Positions 17,692 to 27,700 of a stretch of 64,000 nucleotides of DNA are shown here, one piece after another. Location: assembly GCF_024204665.1 (NCBI RefSeq), contig NZ_CP100355.1, positions 2,027,451 to 2,091,450 on the forward strand, written 5' to 3'. Position 1 is the first letter of the stretch, and each line of letters starts with the position of its first letter. The stretch comes from Natronosalvus rutilus. Lineage in GTDB: Archaea; Halobacteriota; Halobacteria; Halobacteriales; Natrialbaceae. A model generated the notes under the pieces. The model made no database searches and had not been told where the DNA came from. It saw only the letters and a program-made list of their open reading frames with translations. A program made the position numbers and the translations under genes.

Positions 17692-18591
17692 TTACGATGT
17701 CTCCTCCACCAGTTCCGCGAGGTTCGACAGCGAGTCGGTCCACCCTTCGTTGGCGTCGCTCGGGGGAATGGCCTCGGGGAATCCTTCGTGGTGAACGGTT
17801 ATCTCGGTTCCCTCAGGGACTGCCTCGAAGGTGACCGTCACCGTCGTCTCGCCGGCCATCTCGGGGTCGTCGGTTTCGAATTCGTCCGTGTAGACGATGC
17901 GTTCACCGGGAACCAGCTCGAGGTAGGTGCCGCCGAAGGTCGAGCCGTACTCGGCGAGTTCCTCGGTCTCGCCCGTGAACGCCATGCGGTACGTCCCGCC
18001 CACCTCGGGCTCGAGGTGGTGGACCTCGGCGAAGAAGCCGGTCGGCGGAAGCCACTGGGCGAGTTCGTCGGGGTCGAGGAAGGCCTCGTAGACCCGCTCG
18101 GGAGACGCCTCGATGACGCGGCTCACGGTCATGCTTCGCCCCTCGTCTGTCTCGGTGTCGGTCACCAGGGCGTCGAGGTTGTCGAGGATGCTCGCCCAGC
18201 CCTCTTCGGCGCCGTCAGGCACCGAACCTGGGAACTCTTGGGTGAGTACGACTTCCGTGCCGTCTTCGGCGTCATGGAACTCGTATGTGAGATGGAGTTG
18301 CCCACCGTCGATTTCCTCGACGGTGACGAGACGCTCGTTCTCGATGACCTCCTCGAACGTGCCCTCGTTCTCGATGCCGTTCTCATCACTGGTCCAACTC
18401 ACGAACATCTCGCCGCCGGGTTCGGACTCAAGCGCGTGGACCTCCGCCTCCATGCCCTCCGGCACGAACCACTGTTCTAGCTCGTCCGGGTCGACGAACG
18501 CCCGATACACACGCTCGCGCGGGGCGTCGAACGTCCGCCGGATTGTCAGTTGGGTATCCCTGGTTGCCGCGTCGGTGTTGTGGTCGGTCAT
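17692..18591 (-). CDS. Tandem SRPBCC (AHSA1-like) domain protein
   Basis: A 299-residue protein made of two SRPBCC/AHSA1 domains. The first (residues about 15-145) has 'IRRTFDAPRERVYRAFVDPD' and 'WFVPEGMEAEV'. The second (about 155-295) has 'VSRVIEASPERVYEAFLDPD' and 'WLPPTGFFAEVHHLEPEVGG'. Both repeat the AHSA1 layout of a strand, a helix, the D-P-D...W turn and the final amphipathic helix ('GWASILDNLDALV', 'GWTDSLSNLAELV'). Such domains form a deep hydrophobic pocket that binds lipids or small ligands. The usual gene has one domain; this is an internal duplication. It overlaps the ArsR gene by 4 bases (ATGA at 18588-18591). ArsR-SRPBCC pairs are common, but the ligand is unknown. Confidence 0.86.
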   Translation of the reverse strand: MTDHNTDAATRDTQLTIRRTFDAPRERVYRAFVDPDELEQWFVPEGMEAEVHALESEPGGEMFVSWTSDENGIENEGTFEEVIENERLVTVEEIDGGQLHLTYEFHDAEDGTEVVLTQEFPGSVPDGAEEGWASILDNLDALVTDTETDEGRSMTVSRVIEASPERVYEAFLDPDELAQWLPPTGFFAEVHHLEPEVGGTYRMAFTGETEELAEYGSTFGGTYLELVPGERIVYTDEFETDDPEMAGETTVTVTFEAVPEGTEITVHHEGFPEAIPPSDANEGWTDSLSNLAELVEETS

Positions 18592-18926
18592 TTTTCTGAT
18601 TCCTCCAGGTGGATGGCCAGCGCGTCCAGCCGGTCCTCCCAGAAGACGCGGTACCGGGTGAGCCACCCAAACGCGGCGCTCAGGGGCGCAGCCTCGAGGT
18701 GGCAGCGGCGAACGCGGCCGTCCTTCTCGATGTCGATCAGGCCGGCGTCCTCCAGCACGTGGAGGTGCTTCGAGACGGCAGCGAGGGAGACGTCGTGTGG
18801 TTCGGCCAGGTCGCTGACGCTCTCTGGTCCGTCGGCCACCCGTTCGAGGATGTCCCGACGGATGGGGTGAGCCAGCGCCTGGAAGACCGTGTCGAGATCG
18901 AAATCGTCCGGCAGTCGTTCAACCAT
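18588..18926 (-). CDS. ArsR-family winged-helix regulator
   Basis: A 112-residue ArsR/SmtB-like repressor. The winged helix spans residues about 15-80 with 'ALAHPIRRDILERVADGPES', 'VSDLAEPHDVSLAAVSKHL' (recognition helix) and 'VLEDAGLIDIEKDGR'. The metal-binding CxCxxC of classical ArsR/CadC is absent, so it is not expected to sense metals; it belongs to the group paired with AHSA1-type proteins. The C-terminus ('FWEDRLDALAIHLEESEK') is the dimer helix. It is the first gene of an operon with the SRPBCC gene. A TATA-like 'ttaagta' lies at 18957-18951, about 28 bp before the ATG, so the transcript is probably leaderless. It may repress its own operon. Confidence 0.88.
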   Translation of the reverse strand: MVERLPDDFDLDTVFQALAHPIRRDILERVADGPESVSDLAEPHDVSLAAVSKHLHVLEDAGLIDIEKDGRVRRCHLEAAPLSAAFGWLTRYRVFWEDRLDALAIHLEESEK

Positions 18927-18950
18927 CCAGTTGAACGGATGTCGGGGGAA

Positions 18951-18957
18951 TACTTAA
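18951..18957 (-). promoter_or_regulatory. TATA-like box of the ArsR-SRPBCC operon
   Basis: The minus-strand ttaagta is centred 28 bp from the ArsR start. The flanks contain agttgaa twice (about 18930 and 18963) on the plus strand, 33 bp apart, which might be operator half-sites. Confidence 0.45.
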
Positions 18958-19084
18958 CCTTTTAGTTGAATTTCGTTATTGTGCAGTCTACCGGCTGCTC
19001 GCGGGAATTGAAACCATCTATACGATGATTCCTGGAGTGCCATCGACGGGAGGTATGGAAGACACGTAGTGGGACTCGAGGGAC

Positions 19085-19309
19085 CTACCCTGTTCGACGA
19101 GAACGTCTAGAACGGGATGGACTCTGAAACGGCTGTCTATCTCGTTTACGGTACTTACCGACCTGATCACGGAAACCTCTAAATGGCACTGTCTCGTTTG
19201 GCACCTCCGCTGGCGTCTGTCCGTCGAGTGACTGATGTGGTCGTTGTGTGTTGTAGTAGTGTACGAACTGTTGAAGCCATCTTCTAGCGCTCGACTGATG
19301 TCCACTCAC
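19085..19309 (-). pseudogene. Transposase C-terminal fragment (rve/DDE type)
   Basis: The minus-strand frame reads 'WLQQFVHYYNTQRPHQSLDG' and then 'QTPAEVPNETVPF'. This is the characteristic end of integrase-core (rve) transposases of the IS481/IS3 kind, where the last catalytic Glu lies just upstream. The rest of the enzyme is missing, and the frame ends in an Arg/Ser-rich tail that looks out of frame. No terminal inverted repeats could be traced. It is an insertion-sequence scar, not a live element. Confidence 0.72.
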
Positions 19310-20047
19310 GAATTATGAAAGCGGCCAACCAGTATCTTCGACGTGTGAAACCACCTCGATCAGGTTTCGCCAGACGTTACTGCCCGTAGATCACCCTGCG
19401 GCTCCGGAGTGGGTCCAGAACTGGGAGGGACCATACTATGTCCGGACAGAGGTAATAGACGACGAGTAACAGCCTACGGGTAGATCAAGCTAGGTGCCTC
19501 GAGAGCTTAGGTCGAAATATGAAGTGGTTCTCCACTACGGAAATAAGCAATTCTTGAACGACCGGACCTATTGAAGATATCCAGCGAGTTTTAACAGTAG
19601 TATTATCGTTCCCTTACATATTCTCGCCAGAACGTTCTGATTGAACGTCGCCGTTCGTCTCGTTCGTCTCGAAAGCAGTCTTTCGATCATGGATCAGGTA
19701 GTAGCGTACCTCGAGCCCTCGCCCCTGCGTGAGTGACTCACCCGAACCTAATCGTTTAGCCCCATAGTGCATATGGTTCCAGCGGTGACTACGTACTGTG
19801 GTGTTCATCCAGCGGATGAGCACTACGTGCCTCTGACACTTTCTCCGGCTGCGTTCGAGAGCGAGCGAGAGCGATGTGACTGTGACCCAGCCGTGAACCG
19901 AATCATCGGCCGTTTGCCGTTCTCTCTACGTAGTACACGCTTTCGAATGCTCGTACACCCATACGGTATTAATTCCCTAATATGACATTATAATACCCTT
20001 AGTCATAATGGAGTATCCTCTTGTGGGTGCGAATACCTCGGGTGTGT
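19310..20047. other. A/T-richer region without intact gene; gltB promoter at its right end
   Basis: About 740 bases without a supported gene. A plus-strand frame ending at 19469 reads 'PEWVQNWEGPYYVRTEVIDD' before a stop. It is protein-like but lacks a start and a recognisable family. Base composition is lower in G+C than in flanking genes. Together with the transposase scrap this suggests a decayed insertion site. Confidence 0.4.
19981..20007 (+). promoter_or_regulatory. gltB promoter with inverted repeat around the TATA box
   Basis: The TATA-like attataata (19987-19995) is enclosed by the perfect inverted 6-mers tatgac (19981-19986) and gtcata (20002-20007). The predicted start of transcription is near 20018-20022, some 26-30 bases before the chosen ATG. 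A protein bound to the inverted repeat would cover the TATA box, so this is a candidate repressor site. Confidence 0.45.
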
Positions 20048-23000
20048 ATGACACAGCCACAACGTAACTCGTCTCACGATGAGCGGGGCCTCGCCAGCCC
20101 CGTAGACGAACGGTCGAACTGCGGTCTCGGCGTCGTCATGGACCTCGACGGCGGAACGAGCCACGACGTCGTCGCCGACGGTCTCGAACTCCTCGTCAAC
20201 CTCGAGCATCGGGGCACCACCGGCGCCGAAGAGAACACCGGCGACGGCGCGGGGATCGTGCTCCAGACGCCCGACGCCTTCTTCCGCGACGAACTTACGG
20301 TCGATCTGCCGAACCAGTACGCCGTCGGCTCAATCTTCTTCCCACAGGACGACGCCCGCGAAGCGCTCGTCGAACTCGTCGAAGGCATTCTCTCCGAGTA
20401 CGGACTCGAGACCCTCGCCTGGCGGGACGTGCCGACGGAAAACGACGGCCTCGGTACGACGGCCCTCGAGTCCGAACCCGACGTCTGGCAAGTCTTTGCC
20501 TCGTCGACGGACGAACTGGCCGACGACGACTTCGACCGCCGTCTCTACGTCGCCCGGCGCGCGCTCGAGAACGCGGTCGAAACTGCCGACGTCGACGGGT
20601 CCGATCGATTCTACGTCTGCTCGCTGGACTCGAAGACACTCGTCTACAAGGGCCTCCTCAAGGGCGAGCAGGTCGCCAGTTACTACCCAGACCTCGCCGA
20701 CGAGCGCCTCGAGTCGACGTTCGTGATGGTCCACGAGCGCTTCTCGACGAATACGCTCGGTGCGTGGCACCTCGCCCATCCCTACCGCAACGTCGTCCAC
20801 AACGGCGAGTTCAACACCATCCAGGGCAACGTCAACTGGATGCGCGCCCGCGAGACAGATCTGGAGAGCGACGTGCTCTGCGCGGAACCACGTTCCGCGG
20901 ACGACGCGAGCGGCGAGAAACCGCGAGGGGGGCTCGAGGCCGTCAAACCCGTCATCAACGACCCCGATCAGTCCGACACCGCGAGCGTCGACAACGCGGT
21001 CGAACTGTTGTTGCAGGACGGCCGTGACCTCCCGCACGTACTCCGCATGCTCGTTCCCGAGGCCTGGCGCGGGGACGAGCAGATGGATCAGGCGCGCAAG
21101 GACTGGTACGACTTCCACGCCTCGCTCGTCGAACCGTGGGACGGCCCCGCGCTCGTCGCGGCGACCGACGGCGAACGCGTCGGCGCCGTCCTCGACCGGA
21201 ACGGCCTGCGCCCCTGCCGGTACGACGTGACAACCGACAACCGCCTGATCGCCGCCAGCGAGGCCGGGGCGCTCGAAACCCCGCCAGAGAAAATCGCCGA
21301 GCGCGGGCGGCTCCAGCCCGGCCAACTGTTCCTGGCCGACCCGAACGAGGGCCGGGTCATCCCGGACGAGGAGGTCTTCGACGGCCTCGTCGACGACCGC
21401 TACGGCGAGTGGCTCGCGTGCGAACAGGTTCACGTCGACGATCTCCTCGAGACGGCCGACCCGGAACCACGCCAGGCCATCGACGGACTGCGCTCCCACC
21501 AGGCCGCGTTCGGCTACACCCACGACGAACTCGAGAACCTGATCGAGCCGATGATGCAGAAGGGGAAAGACCCCATCGGCTCGATGGGCGACGACACGCC
21601 GCTGTCGGTGTTGACCGAGTTCAACCGGCCGCTGTTCTCGTACTTCAAACAGCTGTTCGCCCAGGTTACGAACCCGCCACTCGACTATATCCGCGAGGAG
21701 CAGGTCACCTCGCTCGAGTCCCGACTGGGATTCCAGCGCAACCTGCTCTCGGAGTCGCCCGCACACGCCCGCCAGCTGGTCCTCGACTCGCCCGTCCTCA
21801 CCGACGCCGAACTCGAGGCGATCCGCGATTGCGAGAAAAACGACGTCACGGCGGGGGCGGTCGACGTCACCTACGAGCGCTCGGAAGCTGCCGACAAGCC
21901 CGACGGCGAGGCCCTCGAGACCGCCATCGAGCGCGTCCGCGAGGACGCCGTTTCGACCATCGAGGCCGGTAACGACGTCGTGATCCTCTCCGACCGCGCC
22001 GTCGACGACGACCGCGTCGCGATCCCCAGCCTGCTCGCGATGGGTGCCGTTCACCACCACCTCGTGCGTAACGGCCTGCGCAACCATGCCGGGATCGTCC
22101 TCGAGTCAGCCGATCCGCGAACCGTCCACCACGTCGCGACGCTGGTCGGCTACGGCGCCGACGCGATCAACCCGTACCTCGCCTACCAGACCATCGAGGA
22201 CCTCACGGCCGGCTCCGACGGCGCGGACACCGGCGTGGCCATCGACGCCTACGTCGGCGCGCTCGAGGACGGCCTCCTGAAGATTATGGCGAAGATGGGC
22301 ATCTCGACGGTCGAGAGCTACCAGGGCGCCCAGATCTTCGAGGCCGTCGGCCTCGACTCGAGCCTGGTCGAGGAGTACTTCGAGGGGACCGAGAACCGCA
22401 CCGAGGGGATCGGCCTCGCCGAAATCGAAGCGGACCTCCTGGAGCGCCACACGACCGCCTTCGGCGACGAGGCGACCCTCGACCGCCAGGGCGAGTTCGA
22501 GCACCGCTCGGGCGGGATCCACCACCAGTGGAATCCCCAGTCCGTGGGTACGCTCCAGCAGGCCGTTCGCTCCGGCGACTACGAGCGCTACCAGGAGTAC
22601 GCCGAGGGGATCAACGACCAGTCCGCCGACCTGCGGACCCTCCGCGGACTCCTCGAGTTCGATTCCGACCGCGAGTCGATCCCGCTCGAGGACGTCGAAC
22701 CCGTCGCCGACATCGTCGGCCGCTTCTCGACGGCCGCGATGAGCCTCGGGAGCCTCTCGCCCGAAGCCCACGAGAACAACTCCGTCGCGATGAACCGCAT
22801 CGGCGGGAAGAGCAACTCCGGCGAGGGCGGCGAACCGCCCGAACGCTTCGGCACCGAGCGCGAGTGTACCGTCAAGCAGGTCGCCTCGGGCCGCTTCGGC
22901 GTCACCAGCACGTACCTCTCGAGCGCGGACGAACTCCAGATTAAGATGGCTCAGGGATCGAAGCCCGGCGAGGGTGGGCACCTCCCGGGTCAGAAGGTCA

Positions 23001-24646
23001 ACGAGATGATCGCCCATGTCCGCAAGTCGACGCCCGGCGTTGGGCTCATCTCGCCGCCACCGCTGCACGACATCTACTCCATCGAGGACCTGAAACAGCT
23101 GATCTTCGATCTGAAGGCGGCCAACGAGGCCGCCGACATCAACGTCAAACTCGTCTCCGAGGCCGGTATCGGCACCATCGCCGCGGGCGTCGCGAAGGCC
23201 AACGCCGACGTGGTCCACATCTCGGGCCACTCCGGCGGCACCGGCGCCTCACCCCGGACCTCGATCAAGCACGCCGGACTCCCGTGGGAACTCGGGCTCG
23301 CCGAGGCGAACCAGATGCTGTGTGTCACCGGCCTCCGCGACCGCATCCGCGTTTCCGCCGATGGCGGGATGAAGACCGGACGCGACGTGGCCGTCGCCGC
23401 CCTGCTCGGCGCCGAGGAGTACGTCTTCGGCACCGCCTCCCTCGTCGCCGAGGGCTGCGTGATGGCTCGCCAGTGTCACAAGAACACCTGCCCGGTCGGC
23501 GTCGCCACCCAGCGCGAGGACCTCCGCAAGCGCTTCCCCGGCGAACCCGAGCACGTCATCAACTTCATGACGTTCATCGCCCAGGAACTGCGCGAGATCA
23601 TGGCCGACCTGGGTTTCGAAACCGTCGAAGAGATGGTCGGACACGTCGAGGTCCTCTCCCAGCGCGAGGACGTCGACCACCCGAAGGCCCGATCCGTCGA
23701 CCTCTCGGCCGTCTTGGCCGAACCCGAAGGCGACGTCCGGACCAAGATTCGGGAACAGGACCACGGCCTCGAGGATCACCTCGACCGAGCCCTCATCGAG
23801 GAGGCCAGCGCGGCCATCGAGGACCGGACCCCCCAGACCGTCGAAACCGAGATCAGGAACGTCGACCGCGCCGTCGGCACCATGCTCTCGAACCGGGTGT
23901 CGAGCCGCTACGGCGAACCCGGACTCCCCGAGGATACCCTCACCGTCGACCTCGAGGGTACCGCCGGCCAGAGCTTCGGCGCGTTCCTCGCCCACGGCGT
24001 CTCGTTCCACCTCGAGGGCAGCGCGAACGACTACGTCGGCAAGGGACTCTCGGGCGGGAAACTCACCGTTCGGACGCCCGAAACGGCCGCCTACGACCCG
24101 ACTGAGAACGTCGCCATCGGCAACGTCGCGCTCTACGGCGCGACCGGTGGCGAACTGTACGTCAACGGCGTCGCCGGCGAGCGCTTCGCCGTTCGCAACT
24201 CGGGCGCCAAGGCCGTCGTCGAGGGCGTCGGCGATCACGGCTGTGAGTACATGACCGGCGGCGTCGTCGCCGTCCTCGGCGAGACCGGAACCAACTTCGC
24301 CGCGGGGATGTCCGGCGGCGTCGCATACGTCTTCGACCCCGACGCGGCACTCGAGCGCAAGGCCAACACCGACATGGTCTCGCTCCACGAGGACCTCGAC
24401 GAGGCCGACGAGGCCATGCTCGAGCGCCTGCTCGAGAACCACGTCGCCTACACCGGGTCCGAGCGCGGGCAGGACCTCCTGGCGAACTGGGGGCGCGCCC
24501 TCGAGTCGTTCGTGAAGGTCATGCCCGAGGCCTACCACCAGGCGATTACCGAGGACGGCCGAGACGACGTCCGCGCCGAACTTCCCCAGTCGCCCACCGT
24601 CGAATCAGACCATGGATCGGCCGGGTTCGCCGCGAGCGACGACTGA
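20048..24646 (+). CDS. gltB: Glutamate synthase, large subunit
   Basis: A 1532-residue glutamate synthase that transfers glutamine amide nitrogen to 2-oxoglutarate. The class II (Ntn) glutaminase domain starts at Cys25 ('NCGLGVVMDLDGG'), so the first 24 residues would be removed as a propeptide. The FMN/2-oxoglutarate barrel includes 'GGKSNSGEGGEPPERFG' and 'VHISGHSGGTGASP'. The 3Fe-4S cysteines are in 'GCVMARQCHKNTCPVGVAT'. The C-terminal GXGXG beta-helix domain is present ('GKGLSGGKLTV', 'GERFAVRNSGAKAVVEG'). No gltD lies nearby, so the enzyme may be ferredoxin-dependent. An earlier in-frame TTG at 20021 exists; ATG 20048 is preferred. It is single-gene and on the strand opposite the repair operon. 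Confidence 0.95.
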   Translation: MTQPQRNSSHDERGLASPVDERSNCGLGVVMDLDGGTSHDVVADGLELLVNLEHRGTTGAEENTGDGAGIVLQTPDAFFRDELTVDLPNQYAVGSIFFPQDDAREALVELVEGILSEYGLETLAWRDVPTENDGLGTTALESEPDVWQVFASSTDELADDDFDRRLYVARRALENAVETADVDGSDRFYVCSLDSKTLVYKGLLKGEQVASYYPDLADERLESTFVMVHERFSTNTLGAWHLAHPYRNVVHNGEFNTIQGNVNWMRARETDLESDVLCAEPRSADDASGEKPRGGLEAVKPVINDPDQSDTASVDNAVELLLQDGRDLPHVLRMLVPEAWRGDEQMDQARKDWYDFHASLVEPWDGPALVAATDGERVGAVLDRNGLRPCRYDVTTDNRLIAASEAGALETPPEKIAERGRLQPGQLFLADPNEGRVIPDEEVFDGLVDDRYGEWLACEQVHVDDLLETADPEPRQAIDGLRSHQAAFGYTHDELENLIEPMMQKGKDPIGSMGDDTPLSVLTEFNRPLFSYFKQLFAQVTNPPLDYIREEQVTSLESRLGFQRNLLSESPAHARQLVLDSPVLTDAELEAIRDCEKNDVTAGAVDVTYERSEAADKPDGEALETAIERVREDAVSTIEAGNDVVILSDRAVDDDRVAIPSLLAMGAVHHHLVRNGLRNHAGIVLESADPRTVHHVATLVGYGADAINPYLAYQTIEDLTAGSDGADTGVAIDAYVGALEDGLLKIMAKMGISTVESYQGAQIFEAVGLDSSLVEEYFEGTENRTEGIGLAEIEADLLERHTTAFGDEATLDRQGEFEHRSGGIHHQWNPQSVGTLQQAVRSGDYERYQEYAEGINDQSADLRTLRGLLEFDSDRESIPLEDVEPVADIVGRFSTAAMSLGSLSPEAHENNSVAMNRIGGKSNSGEGGEPPERFGTERECTVKQVASGRFGVTSTYLSSADELQIKMAQGSKPGEGGHLPGQKVNEMIAHVRKSTPGVGLISPPPLHDIYSIEDLKQLIFDLKAANEAADINVKLVSEAGIGTIAAGVAKANADVVHISGHSGGTGASPRTSIKHAGLPWELGLAEANQMLCVTGLRDRIRVSADGGMKTGRDVAVAALLGAEEYVFGTASLVAEGCVMARQCHKNTCPVGVATQREDLRKRFPGEPEHVINFMTFIAQELREIMADLGFETVEEMVGHVEVLSQREDVDHPKARSVDLSAVLAEPEGDVRTKIREQDHGLEDHLDRALIEEASAAIEDRTPQTVETEIRNVDRAVGTMLSNRVSSRYGEPGLPEDTLTVDLEGTAGQSFGAFLAHGVSFHLEGSANDYVGKGLSGGKLTVRTPETAAYDPTENVAIGNVALYGATGGELYVNGVAGERFAVRNSGAKAVVEGVGDHGCEYMTGGVVAVLGETGTNFAAGMSGGVAYVFDPDAALERKANTDMVSLHEDLDEADEAMLERLLENHVAYTGSERGQDLLANWGRALESFVKVMPEAYHQAITEDGRDDVRAELPQSPTVESDHGSAGFAASDD

Positions 24647-24793
24647 CGCTAACGCGTCGAGCACCAGTACTGAGGGCGATTTTTGTGTGTGCGCGCTTTC
24701 CACGACTTCCGGTGAGCGGTCGAACGAACCGACGAAACCCGTGTGGATCTCCGCCGCTTACCAGACTCGAGTGCTGCCGGTACGGGCACCGTG

Positions 24794-27700
24794 CTACGAG
24801 TCGTCGAACGACGGTGCGCATCCGAGGGACCGATGCGGACAGGTCCGACAGTGCGACCCCGGCGTCGTCTCGGCGTAGATCGGTCGATCTAGCGCCTCGA
24901 GTCCGCGTCGAACCGCCTCCCAGTCGGGCGTCGTCGACCGCGAGTGGATGGCGACCCGGGGGCCCTCGACAGGTCCGACGTACACGTAGCCGACGGCGTC
25001 GACGGGCTCGCCGAGCCGGCGTTCACAGGCCCGGGCGTACAGCGAAAGCTGGAGGGCCGCTTCGGGGTCGATCCGTTCGCTCGTCGCCTTGTAGTCGAGG
25101 ACGACGAGCCGTCCGTCGGGTGCCCGTCGGACCGTATCCACGTAGCCGACGACCGAGCCGTCGACGCCGGGCACGTCGTCGACCGTAAACGACAGTTCGG
25201 CGGCGAGTTCGTCCCACGCGTGAACCGGCGCCTCGAGGTCGGGTTCTCGAGCGTCGAAGTACCGATCGATACACCGGTGGACTTCCTTCTCGTATCCTCG
25301 TTTCCCGCGGGCCGTGAGCCGTCTGGTGGCCGCCCGACGCCACTCCCCGGGGCTCGAGTACTCCCGGTAGAACGCTTCCTCGGCCACGGCGTGAAAGACC
25401 GTGCCGACGAGTCGCGGGTTCGACTCGCGGCCCGTTCGATTGTCAGCCGGGGACGACTCGATTCGCCGTCGACTGACGTCACCCGGGACCGGATCGTCGG
25501 GCGCCCCGACGACGTACTCGAGGTAGTGCTTTCGCGGACACTCGTCGTGGGTCGCCAGCGCGCTGTAACTGTGCTCGAGTGCTTCGGGAAACCGATCGCG
25601 TCCCGACTCCGAGAACGCGTCCGGGGCGAATCGCGAAGCCGTCGTATCCAGCGCTCCGACTCGTCGCCCCGCCGGCGCGTCGAGTTCGGGGACTGTGGGG
25701 GCGGCGTCCGCAGCCGGTAGCAGCGTTCGGTTCCGAAGCTGTCGCCCGAGTCGGTGGACGACGTCGAGCGCCTCGTCCGTCTCGAGCGTCCGGTAGCCGT
25801 CGGTACCGAGGTAGTTGATCGCGCCGGTGGTGTGCGTCGACGGTTCGGCGAGCGAGTCGGTGACGTCGACGACTGTTTCGGGGTACGTTTCCTGTACCCG
25901 GTCAAACGCCGTCACCAATTCCGACCAGAGGTTCATCCGCTCGCCGGTAACCGACCACTCGATCGCGGAGGGGAGACACGCGTCGGCCGTGGGGGCGGCG
26001 AGGTCGCCGTCCCCGCCCTCGTAGTCGTAGTTCGAGCCGAATACGAGCAGGTGGTTCTCCGCCCGGGTGAGCGCGACGTGGAGAACGCGCCAGGATTCGG
26101 CCGTCGGCTCCGCGGCGAGATCCGCACACAGCGGCGAGTCGACGGTCGGGTCGAGCGTCGCGGCGAGCAGGCGATACCGGGCCCCGTAGGCGTAGTCTCG
26201 CCGAACGCACCACTCCTCGTCCGAGAGGTACGGCGCGAGGACCGTGTCGAACTCGAGGCCCTTGGCTTGGTGTACCGTCATGACGTCGACGGCGTCCGCA
26301 GACGTGGTTCCCTGTTGGCGGTCGCTCGATCCGCCCGCCAGCACCCGCTCGAGCGCGTCGACGAACCGGGTCGAGAGCGACTCGAGCACGTCGGTGCCGG
26401 TCCTGGCGTCGACGAACCGTTCGATCCGCTCGAACGTCTGGCGGTCGTCGGGACCCAGAAACCACTCGACGTTCGTTCGCTCCCGGAACTGTCGGAGAAA
26501 CGGCGCTATCGGGTAGGCGTTCTTCGCCGCCGCTAGCGCCTCGAGGTCTGTGCGCGCCCGCTCGAGTCGGTCCGGTTCGTCGAAGGGTTCGGCCTCGAGG
26601 TCGGCCTCGAACAGCGCGTCGTACAGCCGACGGTTGCGGCGGTGGAGGCGGGAGAGATCGGCTTCACGTACTCGATAACGTGTGAGAAGCACTCGTCGAA
26701 GGTGCGTGTCGGCGTCGTGATCGACTAGCACGCGGAGGTACGAGAGAACCGTCTGGGTGCCCTCCGACACGGATCCTGTCGCCGAACCCGACCGCTCGCA
26801 GGGAATCTGGCGCTGCTCGAGTTCTGCGGCGATATTGCGTGCCTGTGCGTTCGTCCGAACGATGACCGCGATGTCTTCGAGCGTTCGCTCCGGGACGGAT
26901 CCACAGTCGCCGTTCAGGAGTCGTGAAATCGCCGTCCCGACCTGTTCGGGTATCGACGACTCGAGTTCGTCGCTCTCGACTTTCAGCACCCGGTGGGGCG
27001 GGTTCGCCTCGTCGTACGACCCCTGCGTCCGTCCGTGCTCCCGGAGCGTCTTCGAGGGCTGGGTGCCGTACGAACAGTGGTTCGTCAGGTCCAGTATTTC
27101 CTGTTTCGACCGAAAGTTCAACTCGAGTTCGACCGACTCGTGGTCGTCGTAGTTCGCACCGAGGCGCTCGAGGCCCCTGGGGTCGGTCCCGCGCCAGCCG
27201 TAGATCGCCTGGTCCGTGTCCCCGATGGCGAGGAGTTCTGGTCGATCCGGGCCGCGCGTCAGTTCGGTGACGAGCGTCCACTGGGTCGCGTCGGTGTCCT
27301 GGAACTCGTCGCAGTAGACGTGGCTCCACCGGCGGGTGATCCCCTCGGCGACGGCCTCGTCTTCGAGCAGGCGCGTCGCCGTCCGAACGAGTTCGTCGAA
27401 GTCGACCGCGCCGTCGGTCTCGAGCCTCGCCCGATAGTCGGCGTATATTTCGGCGTAGTGGCTGGCCTGTCGGAGCACGGCCACGTAGTGCTCGAGTCGG
27501 CCGAACGGCGTCTGTTCGATGGTCTTCGCCCCGTCCCGCCAGAGTTCGTTGCCGAAGAGGACGGGTGGCAGGTGCTTCGTCGACGGGTCGTCGAGCGACA
27601 TCGCTTCCCGCGTTATCGTCACGCACGCCTGAAGCGTCCGGAGGTAGGCGTCGATCTCTCGCACCACCGGATCGTCGCGAAACGCCGCCGGCCCTTCGGC

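Noticed and set aside
19614-19823. A 69-codon minus-strand frame near gltB
   Set aside because: No start signal, no recognisable motif and no conserved-looking composition.
20330-24538. Several long minus-strand frames inside gltB (up to 585 codons)
   Set aside because: They lie opposite gltB, whose domains are complete. Val/Leu/Asp-rich antisense frames like these are normal in haloarchaeal genes.
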